A stretch of DNA of 64,000 nt from Williamsia sp. 1138 (GCF_002095435.2 NZ_MJEJ02000026.1:1-64000), one strand, 5' to 3'; shown: positions 33,795-45,887, counted from the first letter of the stretch. Numbers and translations: made by a program. The notes: generated by a model not told the origin, from the letters alone.

Positions 33795-36327
33795 CGTCAG
33801 ATTCCTCCGTTCGCCGGCGGGCTGCGCCGGGCTGCGGTGTTCCCAACAGTACCGGCACCTTGCGGCCGGCACCCTCCGAGAACTCGATGGTTGGGTCGGG
33901 CTCGGCGGGAGCATTGACGAACGAGACGAAACGGGAAAGTTTTTCCTCGTCGTCCAGCACCCCCGCCCATTCGTCCTTGTAGCCGGCGACGTGCTCTGCC
34001 ATCGCCGACTCGAGCTCGGCGGCAATGCCGAGACTGTCATCACACACAACGGCTTTGAGGTGATCCAGGCCACCTTCGAGGCCGGCGATCCAGGGGGCCG
34101 TGCGCTGCAGCCGATCAGCGGTCCGGATGTAGAACATCAGGTACCGGTCGATGTAGGCGATGAGCGTCTGATCGTCGATACCCGAAGCGAGCAGCTGGGC
34201 GTGGGCCGGACTCTGACCACCGTTTCCGCCGACGTACAGATTCCAGCCGTGTTCGGTCGCGATCACACCGACGTCCTTGCCCCGCGCCTCCGCGCACTCG
34301 CGGGCGCACCCGGACACCCCGAACTTGATCTTGTGGGGTGAACGCAAACCGCGATAACGCCTTTCGAGGTCAACTGCCATCCCCACCGAGTCCTGGACCC
34401 CGTAGCGACACCAGGTGCTGCCGACACAGCTCTTGACGGTGCGCAGACTCTTGCCGTACGCCTGCCCCGACTCCATCCCGGCCTCGACCAGCCGGCGCCA
34501 GATCTGCGGGAGCTCTTCCACCCGCGCACCGAAGAGATCGATCCGCTGACCGCCGGTCACCTTGGTGTACAGGCCGAAGTCCTTGGCGACCTGGCCGATG
34601 ACGATCAACTGGTCCGGCGTCACCTCACCACCCGGCATGCGCGGCACCACCGAATAGGTGCCGTTCTTCTGGATGTTCGCCAGGAAGTGGTCGTTGGTGT
34701 CCTGCAGCGCGGCCTGCTCCCCCGCCAGGATGTGATCGCTGGACGTCGACGCGAGGATCGAGGCCACTGTGGGTTTGCAGATCTCGCAACCCGCGCCGGT
34801 ACCGTGGCGCGCGACCAGGTCGGTGAACGTACGGATACCCGTGGCCTGCACGATCTCGAACAGCTCGCTACGTGACTGGGAGAAGTGTTCACACAACGAC
34901 TTCGAGATCTCTACACCGGAATCGGCGAGCAGTCTCGTGATCGACGGTATGCACCCACCGCAGGTGGTACCTGCCTTGGTGCAAGTCTTGACGGCCGAGA
35001 CATCCTGGGCGCCATGGGCTATCGCCCCGCAGATATCACCCTTGCTGACGCCGTTGCAGGAGCAGATCTCGGCACCGTCGGGCAACGCCGAGATACCCAC
35101 ACCTTCTCCGGCGGCCGGCGCGATCAGCGCTGCCGGATCACCGGGAACGGGACCGCCGACCATCGGCTTGAGCAACGCGTACTGCGTGGCGTCCCCGACC
35201 AGTACCCCGCCGAGCAAGGTCTTTGCATCGTCGGAGACGACGACCTTCGCGTACGTCCCCGCCACGGGGTCGTTGAAGACGACCTCAAGGGCACCTTCGG
35301 TGGCACCCATCGCGTCACCGAAGCTGGCCACGTCCACGCCCAGCAATTTGAGTTTTGTCGACAGATCGGCGCCCGGGAACTCCGAATGCCCTCCGAGCAG
35401 ACGGTCCGCGACCACCTCGGCGGTGTGGTAGCCGGGAGCCACCAGCCCGTAGCAACGACCGTTCACCGCCGCGACCTCACCGATGGCGTAGATGTCCGGG
35501 TCGTCGGTCCGGCAGCCGTCGTCGACGAGTACGCCGCCACGCTCTCCGACCGCAAGGTCGGCGTCGCGGGCCAACTGATCACGCGGCCGGACCCCGGCCG
35601 AGAAGACCAGCAGCGCAGCGTCATCGATGGTGCTCTCGTCAGACAGCGTGACGGTCATCATTCCGTCGTCGTGCTGCTCGATCGCGCTGGTCCCGACGCC
35701 GGTGTGCACGGCAACCCCGAGCCCCTCCACGAGATTCGCCAGCAGCGCCCCACCGCCCTCGTCGACCTGCAACGGCATCAGCCGGGGCGCGAACTCGACG
35801 ACGTGCGGTGCCAGCCCCAGCAGTTTGAGGGCGTTCGCCGCCTCGAGACCGAGCAGACCACCGCCCACCACCACGGCTTTCGCTCCGTCCGGCGCAGATT
35901 CCGCCCGCGCCCGGATCTGGTCGAGGTCGTCGAGGGTGCGGTACACGAAACAGTTTTCCGAGTCCGAACCGGCGACCGGCGGCACGAACGGGTACGAGCC
36001 GGTGGCCAGCACGAGCGCATCGAAGACGATGCTGGAGTCGTCGTCGAGCACCGCGGTTCGCGCGACCCGGTTGACACGCGCGACGCGCCGACCGGTCAGC
36101 AGATTGACCAGAGGATCACCCGGATAGGTGTTCCCGTCCAGCGCCAACGCAGCGGGATCCCAGCTGTTGACGTAGGACGACAGGCCCACCCGGTCGTACG
36201 CGGGCGCGGCTTCCTCGCAGACCACAACGATCCGCCATTGGTCGGTGACATCACGTTCGCGCAATTCCTGGACGAACCGGTGACCGACCATTCCGTGGCC
36301 GACCACGACCACTGTCTTGCTGGGCAT
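33778..36327 (-). CDS. nirB: NAD(P)H-dependent nitrite reductase large subunit
   Basis: 849-aa siroheme nitrite reductase. Domains in order: FAD/NAD(P) oxidoreductase (VVVGHGMVGHRFVQEL at 5-20; second motif VVVGGGLLGLEAANAL), two BFD-type Fe-S segments (CSCNGVSKGDICGAI with TTCGGC; GAGCEICKP), a ferredoxin-like half-domain, then the siroheme/4Fe-4S domain. The last carries CVGSTWCRYG and GVSGCARECAEARGKD, which supply four cysteines. It reduces nitrite to ammonium for assimilation. ATG 36327 starts a normal-length protein. Overlaps nirD by 17 bases. The cytoplasmic location follows from the absence of a signal peptide. Confidence 0.93.
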   Translation of the reverse strand: MPSKTVVVVGHGMVGHRFVQELRERDVTDQWRIVVVCEEAAPAYDRVGLSSYVNSWDPAALALDGNTYPGDPLVNLLTGRRVARVNRVARTAVLDDDSSIVFDALVLATGSYPFVPPVAGSDSENCFVYRTLDDLDQIRARAESAPDGAKAVVVGGGLLGLEAANALKLLGLAPHVVEFAPRLMPLQVDEGGGALLANLVEGLGVAVHTGVGTSAIEQHDDGMMTVTLSDESTIDDAALLVFSAGVRPRDQLARDADLAVGERGGVLVDDGCRTDDPDIYAIGEVAAVNGRCYGLVAPGYHTAEVVADRLLGGHSEFPGADLSTKLKLLGVDVASFGDAMGATEGALEVVFNDPVAGTYAKVVVSDDAKTLLGGVLVGDATQYALLKPMVGGPVPGDPAALIAPAAGEGVGISALPDGAEICSCNGVSKGDICGAIAHGAQDVSAVKTCTKAGTTCGGCIPSITRLLADSGVEISKSLCEHFSQSRSELFEIVQATGIRTFTDLVARHGTGAGCEICKPTVASILASTSSDHILAGEQAALQDTNDHFLANIQKNGTYSVVPRMPGGEVTPDQLIVIGQVAKDFGLYTKVTGGQRIDLFGARVEELPQIWRRLVEAGMESGQAYGKSLRTVKSCVGSTWCRYGVQDSVGMAVDLERRYRGLRSPHKIKFGVSGCARECAEARGKDVGVIATEHGWNLYVGGNGGQSPAHAQLLASGIDDQTLIAYIDRYLMFYIRTADRLQRTAPWIAGLEGGLDHLKAVVCDDSLGIAAELESAMAEHVAGYKDEWAGVLDDEEKLSRFVSFVNAPAEPDPTIEFSEGAGRKVPVLLGTPQPGAARRRTEESDDESRR

Positions 36328-36452
36328 ATCTACTCCTGTGTTGGATTGTTCGCTTCGGCTCGGGCCTTGTTGCGCGCTCTTCGCTCGTCACGTGGCCGCT
36401 GCGCGTCCGCGTTCCTCAATGCATCGCTCGCGGCCCGAACCTGCGCTCACTG

Positions 36453-37904
36453 TCAGGCATCTGCGGTCGCGAGCCATTCGCACAGTCCTTCGACCACCGA
36501 TTCACAACTGCCACAACCGGTCGTGGCACGTGTTGCCTCTGCCATCGCGAGTGGATTACGCGCCCCTTTGCGCCACGCGTCGGTGAGGTTCTTCTTGGAC
36601 ACCGTGTTACAGCGGCAGATGATGGCCTCGCCGGGCATCTGCGCCGGGCTCGCCGATTCGGTTGCGCCACCGGTCAGATGACCGAGCAGCAATCGCATTC
36701 GATCTGTGGGCACCGGCGCACCCGAATCGAACAGCTGGGTGATGGTGCCCACCACTTCCGGGTTCCCGAGCAGCACCGCGCCGACCAGCCGCTCCTTGCG
36801 CACCACCACTTTGGCGTAACGGCCACGATGCGGATCGGACAGGGTCAGCACCTCGGCCTCGAGATCGCCCGGGTCGGTGTCGACCTCGCCCATCGAGGCC
36901 AGATCGATATCGTGGGCTTTGAGTCGCAGGATCTGCTGCGTGCCTTCATATCCTGTTGGTTCGGAGGCGAGCAGGTTCCGGGCCACCGTCTCGGCCATCT
37001 CCCACCCGGGTTGCACCAGGCCGTAGACGATATCGCGATGCTGGGCGCATTCACCGATCGCGAAGACGGCTCGATCGCTCGTCCGCAGATGATCGTCGAC
37101 GAGGATGCCGCGTTCGGTGGCGATGCCTGCCTCTGCAGCGAGTTCGATGTTGGGTGCGATGCCGGCGGTGACGATCACCAGATCCGCCCCCAGCGTCGAC
37201 CCGTCGGCGAGGACCACTTCGCGGCCGGTGCCGGGGGCGTCGCGCACCGCGGTCACGCGCGTTCCGAGCACCACATCCATCCCGATCTCACGCAGCACCC
37301 GAGAGAGCACCGCGCCACCGGCGGCATCCATCTGCTTCTCCATCGGATACGCACGCGGATGAACCACCGTCACCTGGGCGCCGCGCAGCAGTGCACCGCG
37401 AGCGGCCTCGAGACCGAGCAGGCCGCCGCCCACGACGACGACACGGGTGTTCTCGTGCAGCGCCGAGACGATGGCCTCGCAGTCGGCGAGGTTGCGGAAG
37501 GCGATGACCCCGGGGATCGGGGTGCCGGTAACTGTGGTCGCGCCGGCGATCGGTGGGATGAACGCCCGGCTGCCGGTGGCGAAGACGAGGTTGTCGTACT
37601 GATGCACGGTGCCGTCGTCACACTGGACGCTCTGCGCGTCTCGGTCGATCGAGGTGACCCGCACCCCGGTGTGGGTCTGCAGGTTGCGCTCGGAATACCA
37701 GCCGGCCGCGCGAATCATGGTGTCGGCAGCGCGGATGCGGCCGGCGACCACATTCGACATCAGGATGCGGTTGTACGCCGCGTTCGGCTCGTCACCGATG
37801 ACGACACTGGTCACCTGGGCGCCGGTCGGGTCGAGCCGGTGCAGTTCTTCTTGCAGACGGGCCCCGGCCATCCCGTTCCCGATGATCACGACGCGCTTGC
37901 TCAT
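36453..37904 (-). CDS. NAD(P)/FAD oxidoreductase with C-terminal BFD [2Fe-2S] domain (NasB-like)
   Basis: 483-aa flavoprotein: FAD motif VVIIGNGMAGARLQEEL (4-20), NAD motif VVVGGGLLGLEAARGAL (about 152-168), and a C-terminal BFD domain with Cys in ICRCNTVSKKN and TTGCGSCESVV. It resembles the first third of NirB plus one Fe-S domain. It is most likely the electron donor (NasB/NasC role) for the nitrate reductase NasA encoded directly upstream. The ATG overlaps the nasA stop by 4 bases. It is paralogous to the NirB N-terminus, which follows 125 bases downstream. Confidence 0.85.
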   Translation of the reverse strand: MSKRVVIIGNGMAGARLQEELHRLDPTGAQVTSVVIGDEPNAAYNRILMSNVVAGRIRAADTMIRAAGWYSERNLQTHTGVRVTSIDRDAQSVQCDDGTVHQYDNLVFATGSRAFIPPIAGATTVTGTPIPGVIAFRNLADCEAIVSALHENTRVVVVGGGLLGLEAARGALLRGAQVTVVHPRAYPMEKQMDAAGGAVLSRVLREIGMDVVLGTRVTAVRDAPGTGREVVLADGSTLGADLVIVTAGIAPNIELAAEAGIATERGILVDDHLRTSDRAVFAIGECAQHRDIVYGLVQPGWEMAETVARNLLASEPTGYEGTQQILRLKAHDIDLASMGEVDTDPGDLEAEVLTLSDPHRGRYAKVVVRKERLVGAVLLGNPEVVGTITQLFDSGAPVPTDRMRLLLGHLTGGATESASPAQMPGEAIICRCNTVSKKNLTDAWRKGARNPLAMAEATRATTGCGSCESVVEGLCEWLATADA

Positions 37905-40027
37905 AAGACCTCCAGTCGTACTGCGCAGGCCTTGAACTCAGGCATCCTGCTGGTGGGGTCGAGTGCCGGGTTGGTCAGCAGGTTGGCGCGCTGGTCCCCG
38001 GCGTAGTGGAACGGGAGGAAGACGGTGTCGGGTCTCAGCGAGTCGACGCAGCGGGCCGCTGCTGTTGCCGATCCGCGTCGCGAGGTCATCAAGACCTGTG
38101 CGCCATCGGCGATCCCGAGCCGCTCCGCGGTATCGGTGTTCACCTCGACGAACATTGGTCCCGCCGCGTCCGCGAGGGCTTTGACGTGCCTGGTCTGCGC
38201 ACCCGACTGGTAATGCGTGAGGACCCGGCCCGTGGTGCACACCAGCGGGTACTCGGCGTCGACCGGCTCGGTGGGACCGTGATGGTCGACGGCGATGAAC
38301 TTCGCCCGGCCGTCGTCGGTTGCGAAGCGCTGCAGGAACATCCGTGGTGTTCCGGGGTGCCCGACCTCGGGGCACGGCCAGTGGATCGCCTCGTCGTTGT
38401 CGAGCCGGTCGTAGGTGACACCGGTGTAATCGGCCGGTCCGCCCGCCGAGGCCCTGCGGAGCTCGTCGAAGACCTCACGGGGATCGGTCGGGAAACGCTC
38501 TGCGGGCTGCCCGAGCCGGATGGCCAGTTCCGCGAGCACCTCGAGCTCGCTGCGGGCCCCATCGGCGACCGGCACCGCCTGCCGCCTGCGCAGCACGCGA
38601 CCCTCGAGGGAGGTCATGGTGCCCTCTTCCTCGGCCCATTGCAGCACGGGTAGCACGACGTCGGCCATGGCGGCGGTCTCCGAGAGCAGGAAGTCGTTGA
38701 CCACCAACATGTCCAGCGACGACAGCCGATCGACGACGTGCCCTGCGCGCGGTGCGGACACGGCGAGGTTGGCGCCGTGCACCATCAGCATCTTGGGGCC
38801 GCCCGGTTGGCCGAGCGATTCGAGCAATTCGTACGCGCTCTGCCCGGGTCCGGGCAGATCGTCGGGGTCGATCCCCCACACCTTCGCGACATGCGCCCGC
38901 GCGGCCGGATCGGCGATCTTGCGGTAACCCGGGAGCTGGTCGGCCTTCTGCCCGTGCTCGCGGCCACCCTGCCCATTGCCCTGGCCGGTGATGCAGCCGT
39001 AGCCACTGCCCTTACGGCCACACAGCCCGAGCAGCAACGACAGGCCGATGACCGCGCTGACGGTGTCGGTTCCCGTCGAATGCTGTTCTGCGCCACGAGC
39101 CGTGAGCACGTAGGCACCCGTTCCGTTGTCCCGGGCCGCCGCGAGCAGTGCCACTGTGCGGCGCATCGCGGCGACCGGCACCCCGGTGACCCGCTCGGCC
39201 CGCTCGGGCCACCATTGGCCGGCAATACGCCAGAAGTCGTCGAATCCGGATGTGCGGTCGGCGATGTAGTCGAGGTCGGCGTAACCCTCGGTCACCGCAA
39301 TGTGCGCCATTCCCAGTGCGAGCGGCAGGTCGGTGCCCGGGGCCAACTGCAGGTGCACCCCGCCGTCGGCGACCGCACGTTCGACGGTGGCGGTCCGCCG
39401 CGGATCCGCCACCACCAGCCCGCCGGCCCGTGCGGCGGTCATCAGGTGACTGACCATGGGTGGCATCGTCTCCGCGACGTTGCCTCCGAGGATCACGATG
39501 GCCCGCGCGGACCCGATGTCGGCGAGCGGGAACGGCAGGCCTCGATCGAGTCCGAACGACTTGATCCCGGCGGCGGCCGCCGAACTCATACAGAACCGGC
39601 CGTTGTAGTCGATGTTCGACGTGCCCAGTGCCACACGAGCGAACTTGCCCAGCTGGTAGGCCTTTTCGTTGGTCAGCCCGCCACCGCCGAAGATTCCGAC
39701 GGCGTCGGCGCCGTGCTCCCGACGTGCTCTGGCAAACCCCGACGCGACCACATCGAGTGCGTCGTCCCAGGTCGTCGGGGTCAAGACGCCGTCGCGCCGT
39801 ACCAGGGGCGTGGTCAGCCGGTTGGGGTTGCGCAGTACATCGGCTGCGGTCCAACCCTTCTGGCACAACCCGCCCTTGTTGGTCGGGAACTGCCGCGGGG
39901 TCACCTCGGCGTCAGCGGCGCCTTTGCCACTGATGCTCATCGCGCACTGCAGACCGCAGTACGGGCAATGGGTCTTCGTCCCCACCGGGGCCGCCACGGC
40001 GGGGGCCGACAACGCCTCCGCGGTCAC
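37901..40027 (-). CDS. nasA: Assimilatory nitrate reductase catalytic subunit
   Basis: 708-aa molybdopterin oxidoreductase. The N-terminal 4Fe-4S motif is HCPYCGLQC, with a fourth Cys in KGGLCQKGW. Mo-bis-MGD binding domains follow (SNIDYNGRFCMSSAAAAG, GSARAIVILGGNVAETMP), then the C-terminal molydop_binding domain (RGSATAAARCVDSLRPDTVFLPFHYA). No Tat signal, so it is cytoplasmic and assimilatory. GTG 40027 overlaps the transporter stop by 4 bases (GTGA); the longer open frame is an upstream artefact. It reduces nitrate to nitrite with electrons from the NasB-like protein encoded next. Confidence 0.9.
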   Translation of the reverse strand: MTAEALSAPAVAAPVGTKTHCPYCGLQCAMSISGKGAADAEVTPRQFPTNKGGLCQKGWTAADVLRNPNRLTTPLVRRDGVLTPTTWDDALDVVASGFARARREHGADAVGIFGGGGLTNEKAYQLGKFARVALGTSNIDYNGRFCMSSAAAAGIKSFGLDRGLPFPLADIGSARAIVILGGNVAETMPPMVSHLMTAARAGGLVVADPRRTATVERAVADGGVHLQLAPGTDLPLALGMAHIAVTEGYADLDYIADRTSGFDDFWRIAGQWWPERAERVTGVPVAAMRRTVALLAAARDNGTGAYVLTARGAEQHSTGTDTVSAVIGLSLLLGLCGRKGSGYGCITGQGNGQGGREHGQKADQLPGYRKIADPAARAHVAKVWGIDPDDLPGPGQSAYELLESLGQPGGPKMLMVHGANLAVSAPRAGHVVDRLSSLDMLVVNDFLLSETAAMADVVLPVLQWAEEEGTMTSLEGRVLRRRQAVPVADGARSELEVLAELAIRLGQPAERFPTDPREVFDELRRASAGGPADYTGVTYDRLDNDEAIHWPCPEVGHPGTPRMFLQRFATDDGRAKFIAVDHHGPTEPVDAEYPLVCTTGRVLTHYQSGAQTRHVKALADAAGPMFVEVNTDTAERLGIADGAQVLMTSRRGSATAAARCVDSLRPDTVFLPFHYAGDQRANLLTNPALDPTSRMPEFKACAVRLEVL

Positions 40028-41460
40028 GGGATGACAGGCGCCGGGTTGGCAGGATCGGCGGTCGGGGCGTCGGAAGGCGCTGCACTGTTCCCGGGTGTTT
40101 CGATGGAGCGCCGCACGTAGAACCACCAGGTCACCAGCGCGGCGACCACATAAAAGGCCATGAAGATCGCGAAAGCCTGCGTCGCAGACTGATTGGACTT
40201 GTAGCTGTCCCGCAGCACCAGGTTGATGGCCACCCCGCCGAGGCCACCGAACGCACCGGCGATACCGATGAGCGCACCGGACATCGAGCGTGACCAGTTT
40301 GCCTTCCCGATCGAGTTGAGCCCCGGATTGACCTTCGCCTTGTGCTCCCAGATGGCCGGGATGATCTTGTACACCGAGCCGTTCGCGATACCGGAGATGA
40401 TGAACAGCAACACGAATCCGATCACGAACGCCGTCAGGGTGCCGCCGGTGATCTTCTTGTCGTTGGCGTCGGACATCGCGCTGGCCACCACCAGGATCGA
40501 CGACGCCGCGATCATCGCCGCGAAGCAGTACATGGTGATCTTGCCGCCACCGATCTTGTCGGCGAGCTTGCCGCCGTACGGACGGGAGATCGAGCCCAGA
40601 AGTGGTCCGATCCAGGCGATCTGGGCTGCGGCGAGGGCTGGTTTGGTGGCGCCGTTGGCGGTGAACGAGATGTTCAGCACCTGGCTGAACGCGAACCCGA
40701 AGCCGATGAACGAACCGAAGGTGCCGACATACAGCAGCGAGATCAACCAGGTGTCCTTGTACTTCAGCGTGTCGAGCATCGCCCGGCCGCTGGAGGTCTG
40801 GTGGTCCAGGTTGTCCATGTAGATGGCCGCGCCGACACCGGCGATCGCGAGCAACACCAGGTAGATGGCGCAGAGGATCTCGGGTTGGTCGGAGGCGATC
40901 CAGATCACGAAGAGACCGACCAACTGGATCGCGGGGACGCCGATGTTGCCGCCACCTGCGTTGAGACCGAGCGCCCAGCCCTTGAGGCGCTGCGGGTAGA
41001 AGGCGTTGATGTTGGTCATCGACGAGGCGAAGTTGCCACCACCGAAACCGGTCAGCGCGGCGACGAAGAGGAACCAGCCGAACCCGAACTCACCGGGGTT
41101 CATCATCAGCATCAGGGTCAGCCCGGTGGGGATCATCAGGACGACCGCGGAGAAGATGGCCCAGTTACGTCCACCGAAGATCGCGGTGGCCTGGGTGTAC
41201 GGGATCCGCAAGCATGAACCGACGAAGGTCGCGGTCGCGCCGATCACGAACTTCTGGTCGAGGCTGATGCCGTATTCGGGACCCATGAGCAGTGCCAGCG
41301 CGGAGAACATGGACCAGATCGAGAAGCCGACGTGCTCGCAGATGATGGACCAGACGAGGTTGCGCTTGGCGATCGCGGCGTTGCCGTTGTCCCACGCCTC
41401 GACATCTTCTGGGTCCCAATCAGTGATGTAGTGCTTTCGTTTTGTGCCCGAAACGGTCAC
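40024..41460 (-). CDS. narK: Nitrate/nitrite transporter, MFS NarK family
   Basis: 478-aa major-facilitator protein with about 12 hydrophobic segments. NarK signatures are GFGGGNFASSMTNINAFYPQRLKGWALGLNAGGGNIG (about 140-176, nitrate signature 1) and the second copy GIANGSVYKIIPAIW with GALIGIAGAFGGLGGV. The conserved Arg of the substrate site is in the SCLRIPY region. GTG 41460 follows GAGGAGGACTCCT, a strong ribosome site. First gene of the nitrate operon. It imports nitrate, possibly exchanging nitrite. The C-terminal tail is Pro/Ala rich. Confidence 0.9.
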   Translation of the reverse strand: MTVSGTKRKHYITDWDPEDVEAWDNGNAAIAKRNLVWSIICEHVGFSIWSMFSALALLMGPEYGISLDQKFVIGATATFVGSCLRIPYTQATAIFGGRNWAIFSAVVLMIPTGLTLMLMMNPGEFGFGWFLFVAALTGFGGGNFASSMTNINAFYPQRLKGWALGLNAGGGNIGVPAIQLVGLFVIWIASDQPEILCAIYLVLLAIAGVGAAIYMDNLDHQTSSGRAMLDTLKYKDTWLISLLYVGTFGSFIGFGFAFSQVLNISFTANGATKPALAAAQIAWIGPLLGSISRPYGGKLADKIGGGKITMYCFAAMIAASSILVVASAMSDANDKKITGGTLTAFVIGFVLLFIISGIANGSVYKIIPAIWEHKAKVNPGLNSIGKANWSRSMSGALIGIAGAFGGLGGVAINLVLRDSYKSNQSATQAFAIFMAFYVVAALVTWWFYVRRSIETPGNSAAPSDAPTADPANPAPVIP

Positions 41461-41662
41461 AGGAGTCCTCCTCGTAGGTCCGGCGCCGGGGCCGGGTTGA
41501 CTTGAGGAGAACGGTAGGAAACCGGTGTTGCCGCAATTTTGCAATCAGTGACCGAACAATCACAGTGTTCTCACACCTCCCTGGCGGCAGAGGTGAGATG
41601 AGAGCCCGAAAATGTCGTACAGCCGCCGGTGACCACCGGCATCACTGCAGATCAGAAGGGTG

Positions 41663-42529
41663 TTAGACCAGGAACCGAACCATGTCGGAGACCCGCTTGA
41701 GGCCCGGCAGAGCGCCTGCGGTGGACCTCGGATGTAACGCATGCACGGCCAGCCTGAACATCACGGCACGCAACATCATCTGTGGCCACTCCGGCAGATC
41801 GCCCCACCGTTCGATGAGGGCGTCGTCCGCTCCACCCCATGCGAGCGCGTCGACGACGACGACCGCCGCGGCCCACGATGCGGGTCGCCAGTACGGCGTG
41901 ATGTCGGTGATCCCCGGCGCCGCGGCACCCGCGAACAGCACGGTGCCGAACAGATCACCGTGCACCAACTGCGACGGTGACTCGACCTTTTTCCGAAGGG
42001 TGGCCAGGTTGTGCAGGATCTCCAGGCTGGTGACGCCGTCCGGCGAGGTCGGATCGCCCATCCCGGCGGCTCGGGCCGATCTCATCGGGACGTCGTCCCA
42101 GGCCGCGCGGTCGGAGGCGGTGAACACGTCGACGTCGGTGTAGGGCGGCGCCGGCGGCTGCATCAGGAATCGGGGACGTTCCAGCGAAGCGGTGACCTCG
42201 TGCAACCGGTCCGCCAGCGACACCACCTCGTCGTAGCGAGGTTCGGGGGTGCCGGCGATGTAGGTGTCAGCACGCCACCCCGACACCACGTAACGCCCGT
42301 CGGAGGATCGCACCGGCCGAGCGATTCGGACCCCGTCGACGTAAAGGGCCTCGCGAACCTTTGCCGACCAGGCCGCACGCGCGTGATCAGGGACCAACGA
42401 CAACACGGTCTCGCCGATCCGCCAGCCGCCTTCCCAACCGTCGCCGAGAGCCACCACGGGATCCTGTGTCAGTCCGAACGTCTGCAGCACATGCTCCGGC
42501 GGCTCGACGGAGGTCAAGTCAGAGGTCAC
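41663..42529 (-). CDS. TIGR02569-family protein (Rv3205c-like)
   Basis: 288-aa actinobacterial protein with weak kinase-fold (APH-like) features. LVHGDLFGTVLFAG fits the HGDxxxxN loop and GITDITPYWRP the metal-binding loop. Family role unknown. GTG 42529 (TSDLTSVEPPEHV) is chosen because it gives the usual family length and the upstream part is not conserved-looking. Downstream of moeZ on the same strand, as in Mtb Rv3206c-Rv3205c. It marks the left end of the conserved block. Confidence 0.75.
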   Translation of the reverse strand: MTSDLTSVEPPEHVLQTFGLTQDPVVALGDGWEGGWRIGETVLSLVPDHARAAWSAKVREALYVDGVRIARPVRSSDGRYVVSGWRADTYIAGTPEPRYDEVVSLADRLHEVTASLERPRFLMQPPAPPYTDVDVFTASDRAAWDDVPMRSARAAGMGDPTSPDGVTSLEILHNLATLRKKVESPSQLVHGDLFGTVLFAGAAAPGITDITPYWRPASWAAAVVVVDALAWGGADDALIERWGDLPEWPQMMLRAVMFRLAVHALHPRSTAGALPGLKRVSDMVRFLV

Positions 42530-42620
42530 GTTGTCGAGGTTACCGGCGCGAGGCGCCGGAGCCCCGCAGGCGCTGCGGGTGTCCCCACCGCGAATCGTTG
42601 CGCCCTCGGCGAGAGTGCGG

Positions 42621-43796
42621 TCAGTAGACGGGAAGGGTCGTATCGACCTGCTTGGCCCAGGCGGTGATGCCACCTTGCAGATGGGTGGCGTCGGAGAAAC
42701 CTGCCTTCTTCACCGCGGCCAGCGCCTCAGCCGACCTGATGCCCGTCTTGCAATAGAGCACGGCCGGGCGGTCATGCGGCAGTTTCGCCAGCCCCTCCCC
42801 GGACTCGATATCGCCCTTCGGGATGAGGGTCGCGCCGTCGATCTTGACGATCTCCCACTCCACCGGCTCCCGCACGTCGATGAGTGCGATCCGCTCCCCG
42901 GCGTCGAGGCGTTCCTTGAGTTCGACAGCGGTCAGCGTCGAGTCGGCGGCCGCCGACACACCTTCGTCCGAGACGACACCGCAGAACGCGTCGTAGTCGA
43001 TCAGTTCGGTGATCTTGGGCGCCTGCGGATCCTTGCGGAGATTGATCGTCCGGTAGCGCATGTCGAGGGCGTCGTACACCATCAGGCGCCCGAGCAGGGT
43101 CTCGCCGATCCCCGTGATCAGCTTGATCGCCTCGGTACCCATGATCGAACCTATCGACGCGCACAGGATTCCGAGTACGCCCCCCTCGGCGCACGACGGC
43201 ACCATCCCGGGCGGCGGCGCTTCGGGGTAGAGGTCGCGGTAGTTCAATCCGAGGCCGTCCGGGGCGTCCTCCCAGAACACCGACGCCTGCCCCTCGAACC
43301 GGTAGATCGAGCCCCAGACGTACGGCTTGCCGGCGAGCACGGCCGCGTCGTTCACCAGGTATCGGGTGGCGAAGTTGTCCGTGCCGTCGACGATGAGGTC
43401 GTACTGCTCGAAGAGCCCGACGGCGTTGTCGTTGTCGAGGCGGAACTTGTGGGTGTGGACCGTGACCAGGGGGTTGATCTCCAGAATGGAGTCGCGGGCG
43501 GAGTCGGCCTTCGGCCGGCCCACGTCGGACTGACCGTGGATCACCTGACGCTGCAAATTCGATTCGTCGACCTCGTCGAACTCCACGATGCCGATGGTGC
43601 CGACGCCTGCGGCGGCGAGATAGAGCAGCGCCGGTGACCCGAGTCCACCCGCGCCGATGACGAGGACCTTCGCATTCTTGAGACGCTTCTGGCCGTCCAC
43701 ACCGAGGTCGGGGATGATCAGGTGCCTGCTGTAGCGGGCCACCTCATCGCGGGTGAGCTCTCCGGCGGGCTCGACCAGCGGGGGCAATGTCGACAC
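42621..43796 (-). CDS. moeZ: MoeZ/MoeB-type adenylyltransferase-sulfurtransferase
   Basis: 391-aa protein with an E1-like adenylation domain (GAGGLGSPALLYLAAAGVGTIG at about 48-69; Asp in VDGTDNFATRYLVND) and a C-terminal rhodanese domain with active Cys in LYCKTGIRS (about 355). It activates the C-terminus of small sulfur carriers (MoaD, CysO, ThiS) and transfers sulfur, serving molybdopterin and cysteine synthesis. GTG 43796 gives the length of Mtb MoeZ (392 aa). It also supports the molybdenum-dependent NasA encoded in this window. Confidence 0.92.
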   Translation of the reverse strand: MSTLPPLVEPAGELTRDEVARYSRHLIIPDLGVDGQKRLKNAKVLVIGAGGLGSPALLYLAAAGVGTIGIVEFDEVDESNLQRQVIHGQSDVGRPKADSARDSILEINPLVTVHTHKFRLDNDNAVGLFEQYDLIVDGTDNFATRYLVNDAAVLAGKPYVWGSIYRFEGQASVFWEDAPDGLGLNYRDLYPEAPPPGMVPSCAEGGVLGILCASIGSIMGTEAIKLITGIGETLLGRLMVYDALDMRYRTINLRKDPQAPKITELIDYDAFCGVVSDEGVSAAADSTLTAVELKERLDAGERIALIDVREPVEWEIVKIDGATLIPKGDIESGEGLAKLPHDRPAVLYCKTGIRSAEALAAVKKAGFSDATHLQGGITAWAKQVDTTLPVY

Positions 43797-43926
43797 GGGC
43801 GGTCTCCTCAGCGTGATCAGCGGACGACCGTCGATCCGGTCGTCCCATCTGCTACCTGCAACGAGTATGTGCCTGCGAAGATTCCAACCGGCGCGAAGCA
43901 CCGCGTCACCATCGGGCGCCCCGGGA

Positions 43927-45887
<1,961 letters not shown>

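Noticed and set aside
34885-36681. 598-codon plus-strand open frame over nirB
   Set aside because: Antisense to the conserved FAD and Fe-S domains of NirB.
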